From: Marinagarivorans algicola
GTDB lineage: Bacteria; Pseudomonadota; Gammaproteobacteria; Pseudomonadales; Cellvibrionaceae
Direction: 5' to 3'
NCBI RefSeq assembly: GCF_001292705.1
Contig: NZ_LGAK01000021.1
Coordinates: 1 to 64,000, forward strand
DNA: 64,000 nt
Shown: positions 9,294 to 19,057 of the stretch, in pieces
Layout of the letters: every line of letters starts with the position of its first letter
Position numbering within the stretch: the first letter of the stretch is position 1
Position numbers and translations under genes: made by a program
Notes under the pieces: generated by a model
Database searches by the model: none
What the model saw: only the letters and a program-made list of their open reading frames with translations
What the model was told of the DNA's origin: nothing

Positions 9294-10247
9294 ATGCAGC
9301 CAATAGTGAAAAAAACGCAACACGAACACAGTCAGCTAATTAATCACATTGTGCAGGCGGTTGGGCAGGTGTTGTTGGGTAAAGAGCAGGCAGTGAAGCT
9401 GGCCGTTGCTTGCTTACTGGCCAAGGGTCATTTACTTATCGAAGATTTACCCGGTATGGGTAAAACCACCTTGGCGCAGTGCTTGGCCAAGGTGCTAGGG
9501 CTTGACTACGAGCGGGTGCAATTTACCAGTGATTTACTGCCTGCTGATATTCTCGGTGTCGCCGTGTTTGATAAAGCGCAAAGTGCATTTCAATTTCATC
9601 CAGGCCCTGTGTTTACTCAATTGTTATTGGCCGATGAAATTAACCGCACCAGCCCTAAAACACAAAGCGCGTTACTCGAGGCTATGGAAGAGGGGCAGGT
9701 CACTATCGAGGGGCAAACTCGCCCCTTGCCATTCCCCTTTTTTGTCATTGCTACGCAAAACCCTTTGTCGCAATCGGGCACATTTATGCTGCCTGAATCT
9801 CAGCTAGATCGCTTTTTGATGCGGATAAGTCTGGGGTACCCCAGTCAAGAATCCGAGCGCTTGCTGCTGCAAGGCGTAGATCCGCGTCGGCGCATTCAGG
9901 CAATGAGTGCCCTCGTGACCCCAAGTACTTTAGAGCAATTACAGCACGCCGTAAATGAGGTGAACACCAGCGACAACTTATTGGATTATTTACAGGCGTT
10001 AGTCACGTTTACCCGCGTGGATGAGCGCTTTACTTACGGTTTATCGCCGCGAGGGGCTTTGGCTTGGTTGCGTGCAGCCAAGGCTTGGGCGTTATTGGCT
10101 GGGCGTGATTATGTCATCCCCGAAGATGTGCAAACGGTAGCCCCGGCTATTGTTGGCCATCGTGTACGAGGCGGCGAGGTGAGCGAGCATAGCGAACACG
10201 CCGATCTAGTAGCTTACATGCTCAAAACAGTTGCCGTTTTGCGCTAA
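9294..10247 (+). CDS. MoxR-family AAA+ ATPase
   Basis: A 317-residue cytoplasmic ATPase. Walker A is GMGKTTLAQ near residue 55, Walker B is LLADEINRTSPKTQSALLEAMEE, sensor 1 is ATQNP, and LPESQLDRFLMR carries the arginine finger. MoxR ATPases act as chaperones for membrane or secreted complexes. The next two genes encode a DUF58 protein and a transglutaminase, the standard MoxR-DUF58-TgpA trio. The start is an ATG 143 bases after metZ, so a separate promoter is likely. Confidence 0.9.
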   Translation: MQPIVKKTQHEHSQLINHIVQAVGQVLLGKEQAVKLAVACLLAKGHLLIEDLPGMGKTTLAQCLAKVLGLDYERVQFTSDLLPADILGVAVFDKAQSAFQFHPGPVFTQLLLADEINRTSPKTQSALLEAMEEGQVTIEGQTRPLPFPFFVIATQNPLSQSGTFMLPESQLDRFLMRISLGYPSQESERLLLQGVDPRRRIQAMSALVTPSTLEQLQHAVNEVNTSDNLLDYLQALVTFTRVDERFTYGLSPRGALAWLRAAKAWALLAGRDYVIPEDVQTVAPAIVGHRVRGGEVSEHSEHADLVAYMLKTVAVLR

Positions 10248-10291
10248 CCATCACTGATCCCAATCAATGAAGCAGTGTTGAGGCTGACATC

Positions 10292-11335
10292 ATGGATGCA
10301 CCGATAAACCCCGACGCTATAGCGTCGCTAAAAGCCAGCGCCCCATTAAAACCCAGCCGTTGGCAGCAGTATTTTTTTCAATGGATTGACAAGCGCAGCC
10401 CGCCAGCGGTGGCGGTTTTGTTAGGCCGCAAAAACCTGTATACCTTTCCTACGGTGATGGGTTTTGGTTTTTTAGGTTTGAGCTTATTGCTTTGGGTGTT
10501 GGGCACTAATTATCAAAATAACCTCATATTAGCGCTAAGTTATTTGCTGATTAGCTTATTCGTTGTCTCTATTTTGCATACCTATGCTAATTTGGCAGGT
10601 CTTAATATTAGGGTGGCCGGTGCTAAACCCGCGTTTGCGGGCGAGTCGGTGCACTTTGTTTTAGAGGTAAGCGGCACGCGGGCTAAAGGCAACGATAACA
10701 TTGTTGCACGATGGTGGAGCGGTGAGCCGATGACCTTTGACTTTGAGCCGCCAGCAGCAATAGCAACAGGCACAGCGCAACAGGCGCAGTCTATCACGGT
10801 GTCACTGATGGCCTCGCGGCGAGGGTATTTACGCCCTGGCAAATTGCTACTTGAAAGCACGTATCCGCTAGGGCTGATTCGCTGCTGGACATGGTTGAAT
10901 CTGGATGCGTGTGCGGTGGTGTACCCTAAACCTTTAAAAGCTGATTTTCCCGCCCTATCGCTAGATGACAAGCAGGGGCAGCACGGAGAGCCTACAGCCG
11001 GCGGCGATGACTTTTCGGGGCTTAAAGAATACCGCGCAGGTGACCCTATCAAACATATTGCCTGGAAGCACTATGCTCGCGAACAAGGCTTGTATTCTAA
11101 AGAGTACGCCAGTGCACAACAGGCCGATACCTGGTTGCAGTGGCAAAGCTTTTTACATTTACCTCCCGAAGCGCGTTTAAGTGCCCTGTGTTATTGGGCG
11201 TTAGAATTCGACCGGTTAGGTGTGCCTTATGGCTTGCGGTTGCCGGGTAAACAGTTGCCGCCAGGGCTGGATGACGGCCATCGCTTAAGCGTGCTGTCGG
11301 CATTGGCGCGCTTTGATACGCGCCTTGCAGGGTAG
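10292..11335 (+). CDS. DUF58 domain membrane protein
   Basis: A 347-residue protein with two adjacent N-terminal transmembrane segments (about residues 50-90) followed by a beta-rich region. The DUF58 signature GDDFSGLKEYRAGDPIKHIAWK is near residue 235. DUF58 proteins resemble von Willebrand A-like domains and work with MoxR ATPases. It lies 44 bases after the MoxR gene and 7 bases before the transglutaminase gene, indicating one operon. Confidence 0.88.
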   Translation: MDAPINPDAIASLKASAPLKPSRWQQYFFQWIDKRSPPAVAVLLGRKNLYTFPTVMGFGFLGLSLLLWVLGTNYQNNLILALSYLLISLFVVSILHTYANLAGLNIRVAGAKPAFAGESVHFVLEVSGTRAKGNDNIVARWWSGEPMTFDFEPPAAIATGTAQQAQSITVSLMASRRGYLRPGKLLLESTYPLGLIRCWTWLNLDACAVVYPKPLKADFPALSLDDKQGQHGEPTAGGDDFSGLKEYRAGDPIKHIAWKHYAREQGLYSKEYASAQQADTWLQWQSFLHLPPEARLSALCYWALEFDRLGVPYGLRLPGKQLPPGLDDGHRLSVLSALARFDTRLAG

Positions 11336-11342
11336 TGTTGGG

Positions 11343-13361
11343 ATGGATGCATCGATAGAGGCGTTTGAACAGCATAAGTTAATTCGTCATGAAAACCTTT
11401 TATGGTTGATTGTGGCCCAAGGCGTGGCGATTGTGCCTTTGCTGTTTCATTTGCCGCCTTGGATGTGGCTTGTGTGGTTAGGTGCTATGGTGTGGCGCTT
11501 GCGTATTTATAACGGCAAGCTGGCGTTTCCTGCCACGCTAACAAAGTTTATGTTAGGGGCTGCCTGTGTGGGCGGCTTGATGGTGTCTTATCGGGGGCAA
11601 GTCGGCGTTGAGCCTATGATTGGTTTCTTGGTGTGCGCATTTATTCTTAAATTGCTCGAGCTGCGTACACACAAAGATGGCTTGTTGTTACTGTTTATTG
11701 GCTTTATTGCTGTGGGCGCACAGTTTTTGTTTACTCAAACGTTTTTCATGGCGTTTTATGCGTGGACCTCTTGCGTTGCGCTGGTGACCGCTTGGCAAAC
11801 AATTTATTTAACCCGCCGTTTGGGGGTTGTACACAAGCTAAAAAGCGGCTTTTTTATGCTTTTACACGCTTTGCCGCTAATGGTGGTGATGTTTGTCATT
11901 ATGCCGCGCTTAGGCCCGTTATGGCACGTACCTTTACCGCAAGGTACTGGGCAAACAGGCTTTAGTGATAGCTTATCGCCCGGGGATTTAGGCCAATTAG
12001 TCAAATCGCAAGGCACCGCCTTTAGGGTTAATTTTAATGCCGGGCGAGCGCCCTCGCCCAATGAGATGTATTGGCGCGGCCTAGTGCTCGATGAGTTTGA
12101 CGGTCGCACGTGGCGCTTAAGTGCGCAGTGGGATATGACCTTAAAAAATGACCCGCGTTTTGTGCCTAAACTCACAGGGGCTAATGATTTAATTGACTAT
12201 ACTGTGCAGCTCGAGCCGCACCAATATCCTTGGCTTTTTGCGCTGGCCGAGCCTATTAAGGTCACGTCGATAAAAGCCACACGGCAAAATATTCATATTA
12301 CACAGCAAGGCTTATTAACGGCTCATCGACCGGTTGCATCGCGCATACAGTACACGGTACTCAGTGCCAGTGCCGACGACCTGAGCGGGTCAGCGCTGAG
12401 CGCAGCTGAACAGGCTCAGCTATTGCGCTTGCCGGCAGGTACTAACCCGCAGGCGCAGGCGCTTGGGCAATCGTGGCGCGAGCAGTATCAGGCACCTCAA
12501 GCAATTATCGCGACTGCACTCACATGGTATAACCAAGACTTTCATTACACCTTAGAGCCCCCTGTATTAGGTAAGCACAGTGTGGATGAATTTTTATTGA
12601 CGACAAAGCGAGGCTTTTGCGAGCACTTTGCGAGCAGTTTTGCGGTATTAATGCGTGCTGCGGGTATACCGGCACGTGTTGTGGTGGGTTATCAAGGCGG
12701 TACTTACAATGCCCTAGAAGACTACTGGCGAATTAGTCAGTCGGATGCACACGCTTGGGTTGAGGTATGGCTCGCAAATCGCTGGCAGCGGGTCGACCCA
12801 ACCAGTGCTGTAGCGCCACAGCGCATAGAGCAAGGCATTGGCAGTGCATTGGGTGAGCAAGATCGCGCGTTGGTTGGAGCGGGTCATTATCAGGCGCCGC
12901 AGTGGCTGGGCGCATGGCGTGAGCGCATGGATGCAGCGGGTTATGTATGGAACCGCTGGGTATTAAATTACGATACGGGTAAGCAAAGCGAGTTGTTTGC
13001 TCGCTGGTTTGGCGGCACAGAGCCTTGGCGCATTGGTGCGGTGTTTATTGGTTTGATTGCCGGTATGTTAGGCGGCTATACCCTGTGGGTTATTCGCCCG
13101 CATCGCTCTCGCAAAACACCTTTACAAAAAGCAATTGAGCAGTTCGATAAAACATGTTTAAAGTTAGGCTATGTGCGTTATCGCGAAGAGAGTCTAGCGC
13201 TATTTGCGCACCGTTTAGCCGAGCAAAAAAAAGAATATGAAACGGCATGCCATGACATTGCCCGTATTTCTGAGCATGTACTGTACCGCCAAGATCATAC
13301 CGATGAGGCCGCATTGATGACGGCGTTGAAGCAATTCCCAAAGCCCGTTCATCGACCATGA
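11343..13361 (+). CDS. tgpA: TgpA-type membrane transglutaminase-like protein (DUF3488)
   Basis: A 672-residue integral membrane protein from the ATG at 11343. Five or six helices occupy about residues 15-190 (DUF3488), followed by a periplasmic transglutaminase-like domain and a final helix near residue 565 leading to a DUF4129-like tail. The catalytic triad is intact: Cys426 in RGFCEHFASSF, His470 in SDAHAWVEVW, and Asp485 in VDPT. In Pseudomonas aeruginosa the equivalent TgpA is reported as essential; the substrate is unknown. A longer start at 11313 would overlap the DUF58 gene and adds no conserved residues. Confidence 0.88.
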   Translation: MDASIEAFEQHKLIRHENLLWLIVAQGVAIVPLLFHLPPWMWLVWLGAMVWRLRIYNGKLAFPATLTKFMLGAACVGGLMVSYRGQVGVEPMIGFLVCAFILKLLELRTHKDGLLLLFIGFIAVGAQFLFTQTFFMAFYAWTSCVALVTAWQTIYLTRRLGVVHKLKSGFFMLLHALPLMVVMFVIMPRLGPLWHVPLPQGTGQTGFSDSLSPGDLGQLVKSQGTAFRVNFNAGRAPSPNEMYWRGLVLDEFDGRTWRLSAQWDMTLKNDPRFVPKLTGANDLIDYTVQLEPHQYPWLFALAEPIKVTSIKATRQNIHITQQGLLTAHRPVASRIQYTVLSASADDLSGSALSAAEQAQLLRLPAGTNPQAQALGQSWREQYQAPQAIIATALTWYNQDFHYTLEPPVLGKHSVDEFLLTTKRGFCEHFASSFAVLMRAAGIPARVVVGYQGGTYNALEDYWRISQSDAHAWVEVWLANRWQRVDPTSAVAPQRIEQGIGSALGEQDRALVGAGHYQAPQWLGAWRERMDAAGYVWNRWVLNYDTGKQSELFARWFGGTEPWRIGAVFIGLIAGMLGGYTLWVIRPHRSRKTPLQKAIEQFDKTCLKLGYVRYREESLALFAHRLAEQKKEYETACHDIARISEHVLYRQDHTDEAALMTALKQFPKPVHRP

Positions 13362-13408
13362 GGCCGCGCTCGGCAGCCTAAAGTTAAGCGTGAAGCGTAA
13401 TTTTAATG

Positions 13409-13467
13409 GCTCGCCTGTTCGCACAAGTGCGATGTGTGTGCGAACGGGGGTGTACGAACAGGCGAGC
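13409..13467. repeat. Nested inverted repeat between convergent genes
   Basis: The outer arms are a perfect 13-base inverted repeat (GCTCGCCTGTTCG at 13409-13421 and its complement at 13455-13467). An inner pair (GTTCGCACA at 13417-13425 and its complement at 13437-13445) shares the GTTCG of the outer left arm, so two mutually exclusive hairpins are possible. It sits between the convergent tgpA and M16 peptidase genes and may act as a bidirectional terminator, though no T-run follows. Confidence 0.6.
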
Positions 13468-13473
13468 GGCGGG

Positions 13474-16407
13474 CTATAAATTAAATATTTTTAACTGTAA
13501 TGCCTCGACGTCTGCTTGCTTGCTCTTATCGGTGATCACACAAGTGTGTGCTTGTTGATTCACCAAATACGCTTGCGCGACACGAGGTAGATCGGCGCCT
13601 TTAACATTTAAGAGTCTGTCTCTAAAGCGCTGACGGGTTTCGGGGGTGCGGCCATTAATCAGCGCATGAAACTCTCGTTTAGCGCCGCCAGCAGGCGAGT
13701 CGGGTTTATCTAAGCTACTCACAACACCTAAAATGGCTTCTTCGACACTTTGCCAGCTGTGATCGGTGCTCATTGCCCATTCAATCGCTTGATCAAAATC
13801 TGTTAATGTTTCGCCTAAGCGTGGGTCGCGATACGAGTAAAAGCGGAACGCACCACTGTTATTATCTTGCCCGGCTCCGCCACCATAGGCACCACCTTGC
13901 TCGCGGATTGTGCGGTGTAAATACCCATTGCGCATCACGTTACCTAAAATAACTAAGGCCGCCGCATCAGGGTGATCACTGGCGACAGTGGGGTAGGCTT
14001 TGGCACAAAAGCTCACTTGTGAGTTGGTCAGCCAAGCGCTTTGTGTATGCTGAGCTTCAAAATGGCTAGTAAAAGGTAAGAAAGTGCTCTCGCTTGCTGT
14101 ATTTTTAGCGGCATCAAAGTACTCGGCAAAGGTTTTGCTGTATTGCTTGAGTGGCTGATGCTCGCCCACCAATAAAAAGCGCTTAGGCGCTTGGCTAATA
14201 GCATGGTGAATTGCTGTAAGGCGTCGCTGTAGGTCATTGAGGTTGGCCGGTGTGTTCAAGCTATCATCTAAAGCCTTAATTTTGCGAATGCCTTCTAGGC
14301 CGGTCAGATTGAAACTGAGCTGCGCGCTGGGGCTGATGCCCATGGCGGCGCCTTGCATGGCCAAGCCGTGGCCGCTACCGGTGATACTCTGCTCGCGGCC
14401 TGTACGCATTTGCGCGATAAGTTCACGTAAACGCCCTTGCTCGTCAAAACGGGCATCGGTAAAGGTGGCGCGCATTAATTCACACAATTGAGCATGCTGG
14501 CTGCTGAGCGCTTTACCCGATAAGGTAATGAAACTATTAAGCTTATGCGTGTCATCAACGCTACCACGAATACTGGAATATGCGCTAATGGAGCCACACA
14601 CACGGGCTTGCCAGCGCTGTACATCAAGATAGCTGTGCTGACCAATACCGACCTCAGTGAGCAGTGCGCAATAAAGCGGTAATAGAGGCAGTAGTTCGTC
14701 GTCTAAAGCGGGTAGCTCACACACCAACTGTTGATACACTAAGCCATTGGTGCCTGCGCCGTAACCCATTAAGGGCTGTTGGCTGTTAGGGAGCGTTTGG
14801 TTGAATGTGGATGGAATAATGATCTCTTGCGGGGCCACATCATCTAAGGTGACTTTAGGGAGTACAGAGTCGTCATCGATTTGTGCTTGGCGCTCTTTTA
14901 ATTGCCTCGCTTGTTGGATGATATGCTGGGTTTGCTCATCACTCAATGCGGCTTTGATGTTGGCGAGCTGGTCTTTTTCGGCTTGGTCTTTTCGCTCATT
15001 GAGCTCGGCATCGGGGGTGAGAGTTAAGCTCACACGATGTGGGTTGTTGAGTAACCAGCGGTTAATAAGATCGGGTATGAAGTTGGGGTCTTGAATTTTT
15101 ACTCGTAAAGCCTCGAGTGCTGCATCCACATTTAATTGCGCAACGGGGTCGCCTCTGTGGGTGGCCGCGGTTAGCGCATTTAAAATCAATTGCAGCCCAT
15201 AAGGGTAACTGTCGCCGCCGACTTCGCGTTGTTGTAGTTCTAATTGATGAAGCGCCGCTTCGACATCTTCGATCGGTACACCCTCGGCCGCTACTTGTTT
15301 TAAGGTGCCTAGTACTAATTGTTCAAGCGCATCGGCATGCTCTCTTTCGCTGCCGGCTATACCGCACACAAAAATCAGCTCTTTTTGAGAGTCATCGAGG
15401 CCGCACAGCGGACTAGGTGCTTGGCCAAGCTCGGTGGTTTCGAGTGCTAGCATTAATGGGCTAGCGCTATTATCTATAAGTACGCTATTAAGTAAATGAG
15501 CACTGAGCACCTCTTCTAAATTAGTGCTGTCACCTAATAGCCAGCCATTAACAAGGTGTGTTTTATGGCTGAGATCCTCTTCATTGAGTGGGTAATGCTC
15601 TTCAATTTTAACTGGCGCGAAGTAGCGCTTCTCATTACTCACATGAATATGCGTGTCTAAGCGCTTAAACTGTGCGAGCGCTTGATCTTGAATTTTGTTT
15701 TGTAACTCGACGGCTGGGATATCGCCGTAGGTCATAAAAATAGCATTGCTTGGGTGGTAATGCGTTTTGTAAAAAGCGACCAGCTCATCGTAGGTTAAAT
15801 CCGGAATACAGCTAGGCTCGCCACCACTGTTATGATGATACGTGTTTGTGGGAAATAAATACTTTGTTAGTGTTTGCCACAGCTGGGAGTTAACCGAGCT
15901 CATAGCGCCTTTCATTTCATTAAAAACAACACCTTTATATTCAAGGTCACTATGCGCATTATCGGGCTGTGAAAACTCAAGGCGATGGCCTTCTTGGGCA
16001 AAATCTAATGGATCAAGACGAGAAAAGAAGACAGCATCTAAATACACATCGAGTAGGTTGTTAAAATCTTTGCGGTTAACGCTGGCAAAAGGGTAGGCCG
16101 TCCAGTCACTGCTGGTAAAGGCATTCATGAAGGTATTGAGTGAGCGACGTGTCATCATAAAAAAAGGGTCGCGCACGGGGTAGCGCTGGCTGCCACAAAG
16201 CGCTGTATGCTCTAAAATATGCGCAACACCGGTTGAGTCTTGCGGTACGGTGCGTAAAGCAACAAGAAAGACGTTTTCTGGATTATTGGCCGCTAGGTGA
16301 ATATGCTGCGCCCCGGTTTCAATGTGCTCGTATTCTTCGATCGTGATGTTTAAAGATTCAACCGCTTGGTTGCGAACGAGTTTAAACGCTGGGTGCGAGA
16401 GGGGCAT
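13474..16407 (-). CDS. M16C zinc metallopeptidase (presequence protease-like)
   Basis: A 977-residue insulinase-family peptidase, the size of the single-chain PreP type with four homologous domains joined by a hinge. The inverted zinc motif HILEH (His63, Glu66, His67) is followed by the further zinc ligand glutamate in the FNEMKGAM region near residue 140. The NTFMNAFTSSDWTAYPFAS block is typical of the subfamily. No signal peptide is visible, so it is likely cytoplasmic and degrades peptides. The C-terminal half includes the GGAYGGGAGQD loop. It is monocistronic and converges with tgpA. Confidence 0.9.
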   Translation of the reverse strand: MPLSHPAFKLVRNQAVESLNITIEEYEHIETGAQHIHLAANNPENVFLVALRTVPQDSTGVAHILEHTALCGSQRYPVRDPFFMMTRRSLNTFMNAFTSSDWTAYPFASVNRKDFNNLLDVYLDAVFFSRLDPLDFAQEGHRLEFSQPDNAHSDLEYKGVVFNEMKGAMSSVNSQLWQTLTKYLFPTNTYHHNSGGEPSCIPDLTYDELVAFYKTHYHPSNAIFMTYGDIPAVELQNKIQDQALAQFKRLDTHIHVSNEKRYFAPVKIEEHYPLNEEDLSHKTHLVNGWLLGDSTNLEEVLSAHLLNSVLIDNSASPLMLALETTELGQAPSPLCGLDDSQKELIFVCGIAGSEREHADALEQLVLGTLKQVAAEGVPIEDVEAALHQLELQQREVGGDSYPYGLQLILNALTAATHRGDPVAQLNVDAALEALRVKIQDPNFIPDLINRWLLNNPHRVSLTLTPDAELNERKDQAEKDQLANIKAALSDEQTQHIIQQARQLKERQAQIDDDSVLPKVTLDDVAPQEIIIPSTFNQTLPNSQQPLMGYGAGTNGLVYQQLVCELPALDDELLPLLPLYCALLTEVGIGQHSYLDVQRWQARVCGSISAYSSIRGSVDDTHKLNSFITLSGKALSSQHAQLCELMRATFTDARFDEQGRLRELIAQMRTGREQSITGSGHGLAMQGAAMGISPSAQLSFNLTGLEGIRKIKALDDSLNTPANLNDLQRRLTAIHHAISQAPKRFLLVGEHQPLKQYSKTFAEYFDAAKNTASESTFLPFTSHFEAQHTQSAWLTNSQVSFCAKAYPTVASDHPDAAALVILGNVMRNGYLHRTIREQGGAYGGGAGQDNNSGAFRFYSYRDPRLGETLTDFDQAIEWAMSTDHSWQSVEEAILGVVSSLDKPDSPAGGAKREFHALINGRTPETRQRFRDRLLNVKGADLPRVAQAYLVNQQAHTCVITDKSKQADVEALQLKIFNL

Positions 16408-16647
16408 AAAGGTATCGCCTTAATAATAGTCTATATAAATGTTGGGTTGATGCTCGCTAAATGATGTAGCGAATGCTTTAGGATAACAGTATAAAGGGCC
16501 TGTGTTGGATGATTCTACGTGTTTTCATAAAATCTCATCATTCAATGCTCAAGCTTGCTTGCTTGTCGTTCGGGCGACGAGGATTAACGCAGTGCAATAC
16601 ACAATATTAAGCCGCACGGTGGAGTGTGGTCATCGGGTGAAAGCAAT

Positions 16648-17385
16648 ATGAATTTAAATGAATGGGTACTGGCGCACGTACAAGATTTATTCGGTTTAGG
16701 CTGGTTGTTAGTGTGTTGGTGGGGGTATTCGGTGTTTTCGCGCAGGCGAGCTAGGCATGTCTTTTGTATTTCTTCAGTGTTGCATCAATACCGCAAGCGA
16801 TGGATGAGTAATCTATTGCGTCGAGATAATCGCATTGCGGATGCTTCTTTACTGAATAACCTAGAGCGTAATGCAAGCTTTTTAGCTTCTACATCACTGT
16901 TTATTATTGCGGGTTTGGTGACGGGGATAGCTTCGTCGGAGCAGTTACATGCCATTTTGCCTACACTACCTTTTGCAGTGCCTACTGATGCGATCAGTGT
17001 CCAGTTTAAGCTGATTGTGGTATTGCTAATTCATATATACGCTTTTTTTACGTTTACATGGTCGATGCGGCAATATGGTTTTTGTGCGGTGCTATTAGGT
17101 GCCGCCCCGCTCGATAAAGACCCCGACCTAGATGGTGCAACAGGTAAAAATTATGTTCGGTTTATGTCAAAAGTGATTGATCGGGCGGGGCATACTTATA
17201 ATCAAGGACTCAGAGCGTTTTATTTTTCACTGGCGGTATTGGCTTGGCTCCTGAATATTTGGGTGTTTTTATTAGCTGCGGCATTTACTGTACTCATTTT
17301 ATATCGGCGCGAATTTCATTCTAAAACATTGGATGCCATGATTGGTGTTAGTACTTTGGAATTAAATGAGCTATCAAAAATGTAA
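16648..17385 (+). CDS. DUF599 membrane protein
   Basis: A 245-residue protein with about four hydrophobic segments: near residues 15-32, 80-100, 125-150 and 200-225. The conserved DUF599 features are the NLERNASFLASTSLFIIAGL stretch and the FTWSMRQYGFCAVLLGAAP stretch. Function unknown. The ATG at 16648 is preferred over an upstream alternative start at 16624. The kinase gene begins 47 bases downstream on the same strand, so they may be cotranscribed, but DUF599 genes also occur alone. Confidence 0.83.
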   Translation: MNLNEWVLAHVQDLFGLGWLLVCWWGYSVFSRRRARHVFCISSVLHQYRKRWMSNLLRRDNRIADASLLNNLERNASFLASTSLFIIAGLVTGIASSEQLHAILPTLPFAVPTDAISVQFKLIVVLLIHIYAFFTFTWSMRQYGFCAVLLGAAPLDKDPDLDGATGKNYVRFMSKVIDRAGHTYNQGLRAFYFSLAVLAWLLNIWVFLLAAAFTVLILYRREFHSKTLDAMIGVSTLELNELSKM

Positions 17386-17432
17386 GAAATAATGAATAAT
17401 AAGCGCCTTTGCACTTGGGGAGCTTTACAGTC

Positions 17433-18977
17433 ATGTTCGATATCGAGGCTGTACGTCATCAGTTAGGTGATCAAAAATCCAGCGATTCACCATTACCTTG
17501 TCCGCAAGCGCTGCGTGGCTGTGAACCATCGGACAATCACCTTGTGACTAAAAGTAATATCTCGCGCCAAACGCAAAAGGAGAAGGTCATTGGCGTTGAT
17601 CCGAGTAAATTAAGCTTTTTGGCGCGTATTGATAAAACCGCTGAACGTAAACGCTTACGGCAGCAACCCGAAGGCAAAGTGCTGCGTAATCGGTTTTGTT
17701 TAATTAAAACATTAGGCAGTGGCGGAATGGGAGATGTGTATCTCGCCAAAGACTTGCTACGTGAAGAAATGCAGGATAGTTCGCCATTTGTCGCGCTGAA
17801 GTTACTCAATGAGCAGTGCCAAGCCCAAGAGGGTGCCTTACAAGCGCTTCAGCGTGAAGCCAAAAAAGCACAAGCCTTGTCGCATCCCAACATTGTGACT
17901 GTCTTTGATTTTGATCGGTGCGGTGATACGGCGTTTATCTCCATGGAGTACTTAGAGGGGCAAACGCTAAAAGAGTATTTGGCTGAACATGGCACCATGA
18001 GCTATTCAAAAGCCATGCGTATTGTAGAGCGTGTAGCGAGAGGCTTGGCGTATGCGCACCAAGAGGGATTTGTGCATGCCGATATTAAACCTGCCAATAT
18101 ATTTTTGTCGCAAGATGGTGGCGTGAAGATTTTAGATTTTGGTATTGCTAGGGTGATTAATGCCGCCCAAGAACCCATGACGGCAGGCGATAAGCTCACT
18201 GCATTTGCACTGACACCCAATTATGCAACAGTGGCTAGCTTACAGGGCGAGACGATTAGCGCACGTGATGATGTCTTTGCCTTGGCCTGCGTAGCCTATC
18301 AATTACTCACCGGTCGACACCCTTATACCACGCATTATGGTTTACCTGTATCGGCACTAGAGGCTCAAGAGCAGGGCTTAAAAGTAGAAAGCGTCTTCGG
18401 CTTAAAGCTTCGCCACATGCGCGCGTTGCGTAAGGCATTACGGTTTGATGCTGAGCTTTCATTTGCCAATGCGGGCGAGTTTATTGATGCGATAAAGGCG
18501 CGCCAGTATAGCAATACGATTGCCAGTTTAATCGCCGCTGGTGCAGTGGCCATCATGTGTTCCGTGGCAGCTCAAAGTTATTGGAGTACGCGTGTTCCCT
18601 CGCTAGCACATTTACCCGTTGAGTTGGCAACAGTTGCAGCCTTGGTGAGAGAGGGGGATCGCTCTTTAGCGGCTAAGGATGTGGATCTTGCGCATCGACT
18701 TTATTCGCAAGCGTGGTTAGATGTCCAAATGAGTGCTGCGCATAAAAAGACGCGTAATATCAAACTAGTACGCGCTATTATTCAAGAAAGAACAAATGCT
18801 GTCGTTGCTCAATTAGTGCAGCAAGCAAGCGAAAGGGGGTTGAGTGAGTTTCAAGTGAGTGAATATTTAGTCGCGCTAGAGGTTTTTTTAGAAAATGAAT
18901 TTGTGAGTAGTCCTTACAAAATACGTAAAGCAATTAGTGATTTGAAAGCGCGTACTCATCCCCCATTGAATCCGTAA
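17433..18977 (+). CDS. Hanks-type Ser/Thr protein kinase, membrane-anchored
   Basis: A 514-residue protein from the ATG at 17433. A 90-residue N-terminal extension precedes a kinase domain (about 88-355): glycine loop GSGGMGDV near 95-102, ATP lysine Lys123, catalytic loop HADIKPAN (His215, Asp217, Lys219, Asn222), and DFG at 235-237. The usual Arg of the HRD motif is Ala216, so this is a non-RD kinase that may not need activation-loop phosphorylation. A transmembrane helix (about 362-384) is followed by a helical region of about 130 residues, predicted outside the cytoplasm. The gene 80 bases downstream encodes a caspase-like lipoprotein, so the two may form one signalling unit. Confidence 0.88.
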   Translation: MFDIEAVRHQLGDQKSSDSPLPCPQALRGCEPSDNHLVTKSNISRQTQKEKVIGVDPSKLSFLARIDKTAERKRLRQQPEGKVLRNRFCLIKTLGSGGMGDVYLAKDLLREEMQDSSPFVALKLLNEQCQAQEGALQALQREAKKAQALSHPNIVTVFDFDRCGDTAFISMEYLEGQTLKEYLAEHGTMSYSKAMRIVERVARGLAYAHQEGFVHADIKPANIFLSQDGGVKILDFGIARVINAAQEPMTAGDKLTAFALTPNYATVASLQGETISARDDVFALACVAYQLLTGRHPYTTHYGLPVSALEAQEQGLKVESVFGLKLRHMRALRKALRFDAELSFANAGEFIDAIKARQYSNTIASLIAAGAVAIMCSVAAQSYWSTRVPSLAHLPVELATVAALVREGDRSLAAKDVDLAHRLYSQAWLDVQMSAAHKKTRNIKLVRAIIQERTNAVVAQLVQQASERGLSEFQVSEYLVALEVFLENEFVSSPYKIRKAISDLKARTHPPLNP

Positions 18978-19057
18978 TTGTACAAAGCGCTGCCATGATG
19001 GTATTCGTGCAATACCTTAAAACCCTTCTATGAGTCACAAAATGCTGGAGCTGACGT

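Noticed and set aside
15117-15416. Plus-strand open frame inside the M16 peptidase
   Set aside because: It is a shadow of the minus-strand coding frame, with no domain or ribosome binding site.
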